Source of the DNA: JAJPJX01 sp964568355
Lineage (GTDB): Bacteria; Acidobacteriota; Terriglobia; Bryobacterales; Bryobacteraceae
NCBI GenBank assembly: GCA_964568355.1
Contig: CAZMRK010000219.1
Coordinates: 1-6,032 of the forward strand
DNA length: 6,032 bases
Direction of reading: 5' to 3'
Shown: positions 1-5,192 of the stretch, one piece after another
Layout: each line of letters opens with the position of its first letter
How positions within the stretch are numbered: the first letter of the stretch is position 1
Made by a program: the position numbers and the translations under genes
The notes under the pieces: model-generated
Told to the model about the DNA's origin: nothing
Databases searched by the model: none
Seen by the model: only the letters and a program-made list of their open reading frames with translations

Positions 1-572
1 ATTTCGAGCAGAGCCGCATCGGCCGCCGGAAGCAGCCGCGTGCGGGCAATTCGGCCCGCCAAAGGCGTCAGGGTACCGGCCAACTCACCGGCGGCGAGGA
101 GAGGAGATCCGGCGGGGTGGTTCCACTGCGCGCCTTCCAGCCGAATCTCGCGCAGAGACGCCTGCGCCTTGGCCGTGTCGAGGATGGCCGGCTGTGCTCC
201 GGTGCCCACTTGCAGGCCTTCTGCTTCGGCGGTCAGGGCAGTACACAGATCAACGCGGTTCGCGTGGATCCGGAAAGTGCCTGGCGCAACGAGTGAAAAC
301 GTAGCCCCGGTGAGCGAGATGCGGAGGCCGCATCCCGCTTCTCCGGGAGACATATGCACGGCGTCCACCGCGTAGCGCGCAATGCCTTTATGCTCTATCC
401 ACTGGCGCAACGCAGGCCAGCGTGCAAGTCTGGAGAGCAGCGCGTCCTGCCTGCCGGCCAATGCGCCGCGCAACACGAGCAACCCCGCGACCGCGCCGCC
501 CAGCAGCAGCAGATAGACCACGAGCCGCACGGGATGCCGCCGGATCCAGGCGCGGACGCCGTCGAATTTCAT
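1..572 (-). CDS. Membrane-anchored envelope protein, N-terminal part (runs off left edge)
   Basis: The first 190 codons are visible on the minus strand with no stop, so the gene continues beyond base 1. The ATG (572-570) follows a near-perfect Shine-Dalgarno sequence. The N-terminus is basic (residues 8-16, several Arg), followed by one hydrophobic segment at about residues 16-35 (VRLVVYLLLLGGAVAGLLVL). This is a signal-anchor arrangement that would place the rest outside the cytoplasmic membrane. From about residue 65 the chain alternates polar and hydrophobic residues in short stretches (for example LRISLTGATFSLVAPGTFRI, 83-102), suggesting beta strands. An N-terminal anchor followed by a long beta-rich region is the architecture of AsmA/TamB/DUF748-type envelope proteins, and that is my best guess. 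No diagnostic motif is visible, so the family is unassigned. It is divergent from the gene at 877. The gene is certain; the function is not. Confidence 0.8.
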   Translation of the reverse strand, partial: MKFDGVRAWIRRHPVRLVVYLLLLGGAVAGLLVLRGALAGRQDALLSRLARWPALRQWIEHKGIARYAVDAVHMSPGEAGCGLRISLTGATFSLVAPGTFRIHANRVDLCTALTAEAEGLQVGTGAQPAILDTAKAQASLREIRLEGAQWNHPAGSPLLAAGELAGTLTPLAGRIARTRLLPAADAALLE

Positions 573-583
573 CCCACCTCCTT
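573..583 (-). promoter_or_regulatory. Strong ribosome binding site of the leftmost gene
   Basis: On the minus strand the bases before the ATG at 572 read AAGGAGGTGGG, nearly the full anti-16S complement. It lies at normal spacing. It fixes the start codon and indicates efficient translation. It is the strongest Shine-Dalgarno sequence in the window. Confidence 0.85.
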
Positions 584-724
584 GCTTGTCATCAGGACGG
601 CAAGCTGAGTACCGGGGGAATATCAGGCAGGAGCCGGCTTGAAGTCGCGCAAAGTTCGAGCGCGGTGTTCCAGCCCGGAGTTACGAGCGTCCCTCGGTTC
701 AGCAGAATAGTGTATCCAGCGAAA

Positions 725-750
725 GTACCGTTGCAAGCAGGTACGGTACC
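725..750. repeat. GTAC-rich palindrome cluster, possible operator
   Basis: GTACCG (725-730) is matched by CGGTAC (744-749) as an inverted repeat around a 13-base spacer. The right arm is also part of a perfect palindrome GGTAC-G-GTACC (740-750). GTAC occurs three times in 25 bases. The cluster overlaps the -35 box of a weak minus-strand promoter candidate. Palindromes in a divergent control region often bind a dimeric regulator. No regulator gene is in view, and the operator role is inference. Confidence 0.4.
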
Positions 751-846
751 AGGGAGGGTATCGAAAATACCGTGCGGGCGTAGGACCGATCTGCATTTTC
801 TCTGGGACTGCCGCGTCAAAATGTGCCGGGAATTCGCGGCTTTCCA

Positions 847-855
847 TGCTACTAT
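847..855 (+). promoter_or_regulatory. Extended -10 promoter for the gene at 877
   Basis: TGcTACTAT combines the TG extension (847-848) with TACTAT (850-855), five of six bases of TATAAT. No good -35 box is seen at 16-18 bases upstream, which extended -10 promoters can do without. Transcription would begin near 862, just ahead of GAGGAG at 865-870, giving a leader of about 15 bases. Confidence 0.45.
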
Positions 856-876
856 TCCTTGCGCGAGGAGAATTCC

Positions 877-1815
877 ATGGCCGCACCCAGCGCCGCAGCA
901 AATACTTGCGCCATTACTATAAATATCTACGACGGCTCGCGCCAGCCCGCTCCGGACTCTCTCGATATCCTGATCACGCTTCAGGACACCCGGCAGAAAC
1001 AGGTCTATCGAGACTTTACCAGGGGATTTACCCGAACCATTCAAAACCTGCCCTATTACAACATTGGGGATACTTACACGGCACTGTCCTGGGCGCCGGG
1101 TTACAAGCAAGCGGGCTTTACTCCGGTAAAGGTGTCTCCCGCCGCTCCGGCCTCGCTCGACGTGATGCTGCTGGGCAATAATGCCACGTTCAATTTCCAC
1201 GCGGCGCGCTGGGATGTGCTGCGGGCAACTCATCCGCAATTCACCGGCCTGCTCTCGGCGGATCTGGCCGACGGCAGCGCTGCGGCCGATCGTTATTCCC
1301 AGCTTATGGAAGACCAACCGGCCGTGCTTGCGTGCTTTTTCAACCTGGCAACGGCTATCGCGCAACTTCCCCCGGCCGCCGGAAATCCACTGGGCCTTTT
1401 CCGAGAGCTGATCTGGGACCGCATGCAGCAGGACCGTTTTTTCGCCTGGGCGGACCATGCTTTGGTGGATCGGGTGCGCGAAGCGGCCGCGAAAGGCATC
1501 TTCTCTCCTGAACTCAATCCCGGCGCCTTTCACCCGGGCGCAACCTCCAGCTATAAGCAGACCCAGTTTGGTGAAGCGAACATCCAGCTTACCTTCCACG
1601 AAAACGACCGGAAAACCATCGGGGGCGTGGAGTGCGTGATGGTGGAGCCGGACATGGACTACTACAAGGATCTGCTGGCGCACGCCCTGCTGGAGGTGGC
1701 CACCCATGCGATCATCGGCTCTCTGTCCGACCCGCGCCAGGTCTATGTGTTGCGCTGGATCGCCGCCCGGCACGCCGGTGTGGCGGAATTCGATCCACCG
1801 TACGTCCTCGCCTGA
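877..1815 (+). CDS. Protein of unknown function with N-terminal beta-sandwich-like domain, 312 aa
   Basis: I chose the ATG at 877 because GAGGAG (865-870) lies six bases before it. An in-frame ATG at 823 has no ribosome binding site and would add 18 residues that look untranslated. Residues 12-100 alternate hydrophobic and polar residues like a small beta-sandwich of the transthyretin/carboxypeptidase-regulatory kind (CAITINIYDG at 11-20; ASLDVMLL at 92-99). Residues 105-210 look largely helical (FNFHAARWDVLRATHPQF at 105-122). Residues 224-312 form a mixed alpha/beta tail with an acidic, aromatic stretch (VEPDMDYYKDLLAH, 256-269). There is no signal peptide and no membrane segment, so it is probably cytoplasmic. 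I do not recognise the family or a catalytic motif. It stands alone: divergent to the left gene and convergent with the SDR. Confidence 0.85.
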   Translation: MAAPSAAANTCAITINIYDGSRQPAPDSLDILITLQDTRQKQVYRDFTRGFTRTIQNLPYYNIGDTYTALSWAPGYKQAGFTPVKVSPAAPASLDVMLLGNNATFNFHAARWDVLRATHPQFTGLLSADLADGSAAADRYSQLMEDQPAVLACFFNLATAIAQLPPAAGNPLGLFRELIWDRMQQDRFFAWADHALVDRVREAAAKGIFSPELNPGAFHPGATSSYKQTQFGEANIQLTFHENDRKTIGGVECVMVEPDMDYYKDLLAHALLEVATHAIIGSLSDPRQVYVLRWIAARHAGVAEFDPPYVLA

Positions 1816-1827
1816 CCCACATTCGCG

Positions 1828-1843
1828 CCGCCGCGTCCGGCGG
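1828..1843. terminator. GC hairpin between convergent genes, possible bidirectional terminator
   Basis: CCGCCG (1828-1833) and CGGCGG (1838-1843) pair perfectly over six bases around a CGTC loop. It fills much of the 29-base gap between the two convergent stop codons, where a terminator is expected. Neither strand has a T-run after the stem, so it is not a canonical intrinsic terminator. It could block read-through or be a chance GC-rich stem. Confidence 0.35.
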
Positions 1844-1844
1844 G

Positions 1845-2759
1845 TCATACTCCGGAGCCTCTCCGCCTCCCCCAGGCGGACCAATCTCCTTCGACGCTGC
1901 TCGCCGCGGTGGGTTGGAACAGACCCGCGGGATCCGTAGGCGACTTGGGTTCCCGGGTCAATTGAGCCTGGAAGCCCAGGCTCAGGATGAAGCGATCCAT
2001 CATGCGCGGGAACAGCACGCTCAGACCGACAAACGCCTTGCCGACCCATCCCACCCATACCTCGCGGCGCGGCCGGACCGCGCACCGGACGATGTCTTTC
2101 GCCACCCGATCGGCCGGAAGCACTACCGGCAGCGGACGAGGTGTGAAGCCCATCCGCGTCAAGGCATTGTCATAGAAGGGCGTATCGATCGAAGGCGGGC
2201 AGATGGCGCACAGGCGGATATTCGAGCGCTCGGTTGCAAATTCGGTTCGCAGCGCCTCGGTCAGCCCCACGACCGCAAATTTCGACGCGCTGTAGAAGTT
2301 CTGAAGGGGTAGTGCGCGCTTGCCCACAACAGAAGCCATGTTGATGATGGTGCCGCCGCCTTGCGACCGCATGACCGGCACTGCCGCCCACACGCCGTAT
2401 ACCGTGCCCCAGAAATTCACATCGAACAGCCGGCGCGCTTCTTCCTCGCCGATTGTCTCGACACGGGCATAGATCGAAACGCCGGCATTGTTCACCCACG
2501 TATCGATGCGGCCATAGGTCTCCACGGCAAATTTTGCCAACCGCTCCACCCGGTCCCGGCAAGTTACGTCGACCGGATAGCTCACGCTCTGGCCCCCGGC
2601 TTCCCGTACGTCTTCGAGAATCGCGGCCACCGCCTCAGGGCTGCGTCCGCCGATCACCAGCCGGGTGCCCTCGCGAGCAAAGCGCCGCGCAGCCGCCCGG
2701 CCGATTCCGGAGCCGACACCGCAGATCACGACCACTTGTTCACGAAGGGGAGTAGGCAT
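1845..2759 (-). CDS. Short-chain dehydrogenase/reductase (SDR), 304 aa
   Basis: This is an NAD(P)-dependent oxidoreductase of the classical SDR family, which interconverts alcohols and ketones; the substrate cannot be read from sequence. The signatures appear in order: glycine-rich nucleotide loop GVGSGIG (14-20), an Arg after the second strand (GGRS, 37-40) that favours NADP(H), DVT (64-66), NNAG (90-93), and a catalytic tetrad Asn115, Ser143, Tyr156, Lys160 (YSASK, 156-160). PPSIDTP (188-194) replaces the usual PG...T segment. The position before the loop is Cys13 instead of the common Thr. At 304 residues it exceeds the usual 250. The extra C-terminal part has a hydrophobic stretch (237-263) that may lie on the membrane, then a polar, Arg-rich tail. 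The start is ATG 2759-2757. There is no clear Shine-Dalgarno, but a perfect -10 box sits about 20 bases upstream. It is divergent from the operon at 2925, which suggests shared control. Confidence 0.95.
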   Translation of the reverse strand: MPTPLREQVVVICGVGSGIGRAAARRFAREGTRLVIGGRSPEAVAAILEDVREAGGQSVSYPVDVTCRDRVERLAKFAVETYGRIDTWVNNAGVSIYARVETIGEEEARRLFDVNFWGTVYGVWAAVPVMRSQGGGTIINMASVVGKRALPLQNFYSASKFAVVGLTEALRTEFATERSNIRLCAICPPSIDTPFYDNALTRMGFTPRPLPVVLPADRVAKDIVRCAVRPRREVWVGWVGKAFVGLSVLFPRMMDRFILSLGFQAQLTREPKSPTDPAGLFQPTAASSVEGDWSAWGRRRGSGV

Positions 2760-2780
2760 ATGCGCAAAAATACGGGTCGG

Positions 2781-2810
2781 ATTATATGCTGACCTCTGTC
2801 ACATTCGCAA
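2781..2810 (-). promoter_or_regulatory. Promoter of the SDR gene (perfect TATAAT)
   Basis: On the minus strand TATAAT (2786-2781) is a perfect -10 box. TTGCGA (2810-2805) lies 18 bases upstream and matches TTGACA at 4 of 6. Transcription should begin near 2774, about 15 bases before the SDR ATG. No Shine-Dalgarno fits in so short a leader, so translation may start almost leaderless. Confidence 0.65.
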
Positions 2811-2835
2811 GAACGGTCTGGAAATCGGACTACCC

Positions 2836-2854
2836 GTACGTACTGGAGTACTGG
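2836..2854. repeat. Triple GTAC palindromes between divergent promoters, possible operator
   Basis: GTACGTAC (2836-2843) is a perfect 8-base palindrome. GTACTGG then occurs twice with an 8-base period (2840-2846 and 2848-2854), with AGTACT (2847-2852) a further palindrome. GTAC occurs three times in 16 bases, where a 60% GC sequence predicts about one per 280. The block lies between the -35 boxes of two divergent promoters, a good place for a shared regulator. The binding role is inference. Confidence 0.4.
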
Positions 2855-2876
2855 CCCCTGATTCTCGTGATTTGGG

Positions 2877-2904
2877 TTGACATTTCCTTAGTGAGCGCGA
2901 TAAT
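2877..2904 (+). promoter_or_regulatory. Near-consensus sigma70 promoter of the four-gene operon
   Basis: A perfect -35 box TTGACA (2877-2882), a 16-base spacer and GATAAT (2899-2904, five of six) form the strongest promoter in the window. Transcription should begin near 2911, just before GGAGGGG (2915-2921) and the ATG at 2925, giving a leader of about 14 bases. The position fixes 2925 as the first gene start and argues against a longer reading frame beginning at 2786. Confidence 0.75.
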
Positions 2905-2924
2905 CGTCCTGATCGGAGGGGCTC

Positions 2925-3506
2925 ATGATACAGATCGACGTACCGATAGCATTTGGAGCAGGCAGCCTCTTTGCCGATGCCGCCAGCCGGCAATTGAGCA
3001 CCGGCAGGCCGGAGTATTACTTTCGAGCATTCTCCCGGAACAATCTATTTCAGACTTTCTTCTTTAGCTGGATTCCGGTCTATTTCCTGCTCAACTATTT
3101 CGGCTGGGAGACGACCCATATGTGGTGGCACGCGGACTCGGTGGCCGCCTACCCGTTCTACATCCCGATCTTCCTCGTGGTCTTCTTCGCCGCCGCCAAT
3201 CTCGGATTTCTGCTCGGCTACGCGCTGGTAAAGCGCGGGCGCCTGTGGACGAATCGGGCAGTGTATCTTGGCATTCTGGCCTATTCCGGCGTCTGGATTT
3301 TCGGCCAGGTAGGCCGCACGTTTCGCCTCGGAACCTATGGCGAGTGGCAGGCGGGAGTCGCGCCCTGGTTCTACGAGGACCGGACCTTCCTCTCCATGCT
3401 GATTTTCACCTTGCTGGTCTGGGGTATCGCCCTCGTGGTTTTTGCTGTTCAACTCTGGAACGAAGGCAAGCACCTGGACAAGATGTATAAGGCTGTCGGA
3501 CAGTAA
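2925..3506 (+). CDS. Four-helix integral membrane protein of unknown function, 193 aa
   Basis: First gene of the operon. The ATG at 2925 follows GGAGGGG (2915-2921); an in-frame stop at 2910-2912 rules out a longer form. The soluble N-terminus (1-40) has an Arg-rich end (YYFRAFSRN, 31-39). Four hydrophobic helices follow at about 42-60, 77-101, 111-129 and 154-176. The first loop is aromatic and His-rich (WETTHMWWHADS, 61-72) and the last loop has EWQAGVAPWFYEDR (140-153). By the positive-inside rule the Arg/Lys-rich segment VKRGRLWTNR (102-111) would be cytoplasmic, placing the aromatic loops outside. I do not recognise the family. The loop histidines (65 and 69) could bind metal or haem, but nothing proves this. 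It ends one base before the next start codon, so the two are surely co-transcribed. Confidence 0.9.
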   Translation: MIQIDVPIAFGAGSLFADAASRQLSTGRPEYYFRAFSRNNLFQTFFFSWIPVYFLLNYFGWETTHMWWHADSVAAYPFYIPIFLVVFFAAANLGFLLGYALVKRGRLWTNRAVYLGILAYSGVWIFGQVGRTFRLGTYGEWQAGVAPWFYEDRTFLSMLIFTLLVWGIALVVFAVQLWNEGKHLDKMYKAVGQ

Positions 3507-3507
3507 C

Positions 3508-4767
3508 ATGCCTGCTGCAATCGCGGTGGGAGCGATCCTCCTGGTAGCGGTCGTGCTACTGCTTCGCTTCAACGATCTGTGGATCTATCGGATATGGGAT
3601 CGCGCCACACGCAACGGCCGGGACATTTTGCCTCCGGACTACGAGCGGCCGCGCTACTACAAGCTGAAACCGGACGGTGCGGTGGATTACGCCGCGCGCT
3701 GGCCGGGCTGGGACGGCTGGTATTTCTTCGTGCTCCCCGATGACCGCGGCCTGCCTACGCGCATGGTCCGCGCCAGCCTGATGACCGGCCTCTACGGGCT
3801 GGAAGGGATCGACAACTATGACCGCCTGTTGCTGCGCCTTTCCACGTTCGAAGCCGCTGAAGCCCTGACGCTCATTCCGACCGCGGTCAGCACGCCTTCG
3901 GGAATTGAGCGGAGAAACAATTTCTCGCAGCACTATCTGCCGAAGCAGTTTGATGTACGTATACAAACCGACAAGCTGGATACGGCCATGGCCGGCGAGG
4001 ATCTATCCGAAGATACTAACTTCCTTCAGTATGGCCGGATGCGGGGCACGTGGCCGGACTACCAGTTTGAGGCAATGAACCCGGAAAGCGAGATTCTGGT
4101 CAAGCTCCACTTCCGCGCGGAGAACCTGATCTGGTGGGCCGACGTTCCGGGAGTCTTCACCTACTTCGCCGCTTTTGGACGGTACCAGGGAACGATCCAA
4201 TATCGCCAGGGCACGATCAAGCCCGATCCTCACCAGATCCCTTCACAGCCGGAGACGTATTCCATAGAGGGCACCGGCGCTTTCGAGCACGGCTTCGCCC
4301 GAAAACTGTTCAGCGTGGATGCCCTGTTTCTCCCCGTCCGCTGGATCAATCGCCTGGTGCCCTCCTTCCGGCCCATCCGCTACCACTACGAAATGGTAAT
4401 CGGCGAGAGCGGACATCACGGAGGCTTCATGCAGGCATCCGCGTTCGGCATCAAGGTGCGCAACCGCGGCGGAATCTATCTCGACGGCCGCTATATTCCG
4501 ATCCATAGCGTCAAGATCAAATACCATCAAGAACCGCCGCCGGAGCAGATGGCGGCCCACTGCCCGGGGCGTCCGCCGGTCACGTTTTATCGCCGCTGGA
4601 CCGTCGAGGCACGCACCGATGAAGGGCTGCTGAGCTATACCGGCGCGCGAGAATGGCCTCCGGCTCCGGTAGCCTCTAACATGACTTACTATCACTTCGA
4701 ATACGAGGGTTCCTACAAAGGAACCCCGATTCGAGGACGCGGATACGGCGAGTATGTCCATATCTGA
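3508..4767 (+). CDS. Membrane-anchored lipocalin/AttH-CrtC-like protein, 419 aa
   Basis: I start at the ATG at 3508, one base after the previous stop; translational coupling can explain its weak Shine-Dalgarno. Longer in-frame starts lie inside the upstream gene. Residues 2-20 form a single hydrophobic segment (AIAVGAILLVAVVLLL), so the protein is anchored with a large soluble domain. That domain is rich in Trp, Tyr and Gly and in strand-like stretches, for example SEILVKLHFRAENLIWWADV (194-213) and RYHYEMVIGE (291-300). It carries GTGAFEHGFARK (255-266) and ends in GRGYGEYV (410-417). An internal G...EH element and a terminal GY-E motif recall the lipocalin-like AttH/CrtC (carotenoid hydratase) group and, from memory, DUF6670. 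Such proteins have two beta-barrel halves holding hydrophobic molecules. The family call is moderate. Neighbouring oxidoreductases suggest it binds or modifies their lipid-like substrate. Confidence 0.85.
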   Translation: MPAAIAVGAILLVAVVLLLRFNDLWIYRIWDRATRNGRDILPPDYERPRYYKLKPDGAVDYAARWPGWDGWYFFVLPDDRGLPTRMVRASLMTGLYGLEGIDNYDRLLLRLSTFEAAEALTLIPTAVSTPSGIERRNNFSQHYLPKQFDVRIQTDKLDTAMAGEDLSEDTNFLQYGRMRGTWPDYQFEAMNPESEILVKLHFRAENLIWWADVPGVFTYFAAFGRYQGTIQYRQGTIKPDPHQIPSQPETYSIEGTGAFEHGFARKLFSVDALFLPVRWINRLVPSFRPIRYHYEMVIGESGHHGGFMQASAFGIKVRNRGGIYLDGRYIPIHSVKIKYHQEPPPEQMAAHCPGRPPVTFYRRWTVEARTDEGLLSYTGAREWPPAPVASNMTYYHFEYEGSYKGTPIRGRGYGEYVHI

Positions 4768-4780
4768 TTCCCCAGCGTGC

Positions 4781-4795
4781 CTTTGTGGAGCAAAG
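4781..4795 (+). promoter_or_regulatory. Ribosome binding site displayed in a hairpin loop
   Basis: In the 32-base gap before the third operon gene, CTTTG (4781-4785) pairs with CAAAG (4791-4795) around the loop TGGAG, which contains the Shine-Dalgarno GGAG (4787-4790). The site is nine bases from the ATG at 4800 and decides that start over a GTG at 4785, which has no Shine-Dalgarno. The stem is only five pairs, so it may be incidental. Confidence 0.3.
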
Positions 4796-4799
4796 CGAG

Positions 4800-5192
4800 A
4801 TGAGTGAGGCCGCTTACCGGCGTATGCTGCTGGCCGGAGCCTTGTGGAATCTGGCGGGCGGTACGTTCGTGATTCTGGCAACGCCCTGGATTTTCTCCCA
4901 GGCGGGACTGGTGGTGCCGAAGCCCGGCGTCTATTACTGGTCCTGGATTGCCTTGTTCATGACCTTCGGCCTGGGATATTACCTGGCCTACCGGGATATG
5001 TACCGGAACCGCGATATCATACGCCTGGGCGCGATCGGCAAATTCGCGTTCGCCGTGATTTTTCTCTACGGCTACTATGCGAACCCTGGAGAAATCCCCC
5101 CGTTCTTTCTGATCCCCGTCATCGGAGATCTGGTCTTTGTGGTTCTGTTCATCATGTTTCTACGCTTTGCCAGGAAGCAGGGGTACCAGTGA
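4800..5192 (+). CDS. Small four-helix membrane protein of unknown function, 130 aa
   Basis: Third gene of the operon. The ATG at 4800 has GGAG at 4787-4790. Four hydrophobic helices cover about residues 9-29, 44-64, 76-93 and 99-121, with very short loops; almost the entire protein is in the membrane. Lys/Arg residues cluster after helix 2 (YRDMYRNRDIIR, 64-75) and at the C-terminus (RFARKQ, 122-127), so both the middle loop and the C-terminus are probably cytoplasmic. No catalytic or cofactor motif is visible. Its last base is the first base of the GMC oxidoreductase start codon (TGATG), a strong sign of coupled translation. It may help seat the enzyme or its substrate at the membrane; this is inference. 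Similar small four-helix proteins next to GMC oxidoreductases seem familiar to me, but I cannot name the family. Confidence 0.88.
   Translation: MSEAAYRRMLLAGALWNLAGGTFVILATPWIFSQAGLVVPKPGVYYWSWIALFMTFGLGYYLAYRDMYRNRDIIRLGAIGKFAFAVIFLYGYYANPGEIPPFFLIPVIGDLVFVVLFIMFLRFARKQGYQ

Larger units (their letters stand above)
573..876. other. Divergent intergenic region, 304 bases
   Basis: No convincing gene lies here; the reading frames crossing it are Arg-rich shadows. It separates the minus-strand gene ending at 572 from the plus-strand gene starting at 877. It holds GTAC-rich inverted repeats at 725-750, a small hairpin (GGTAT at 757-761, ATACC at 767-771, five-base loop) and an extended -10 promoter at 847-855 facing right. 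A weak minus-strand promoter for the left gene may be TTGCAA (731-736), 16 bases, TACACT (714-709 on the minus strand), each box matching consensus at 4 of 6. It would give a leader of about 130 bases. I see nothing else in it. Confidence 0.6.

Noticed and set aside
823..876. Upstream in-frame ATG extending the 312-aa protein by 18 residues
   Set aside because: There is no ribosome site before 823, and GAGGAG at 865-870 points to the ATG at 877; a likely extended -10 box lies inside the extension.
422..922. Plus-strand open frame of 166 codons crossing the first intergenic region
   Set aside because: Its first part is the Arg/Ala-rich antisense of the left gene, and its remainder crosses the palindromes and promoter; it has no ribosome site or recognisable domain.
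592..2085. Long minus-strand open frame (497 codons) opposite the gene at 877
   Set aside because: It is rich in Arg, Gly and His, overlaps the SDR gene in another frame, has no family motif, and is antisense to a better-formed gene with a good ribosome site. It is a GC-rich shadow.
2786..3067. Open frame of 93 codons whose first half looks like a membrane helix
   Set aside because: The strong promoter at 2877-2904 lies within it, its ATG overlaps the SDR -10 box, it has no clear Shine-Dalgarno, and its second half is an Arg-rich shadow of the gene at 2925. I also considered a frameshifted N-terminus of that gene, but its own start with GGAGGGG and an upstream stop argue against this.
3442..3507. 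Upstream in-frame start for the lipocalin-like protein
   Set aside because: It would overlap the end of the 193-aa gene by 65 bases and replace a clean N-terminal anchor with a polar stretch; the ATG at 3508 adjoins the previous stop.
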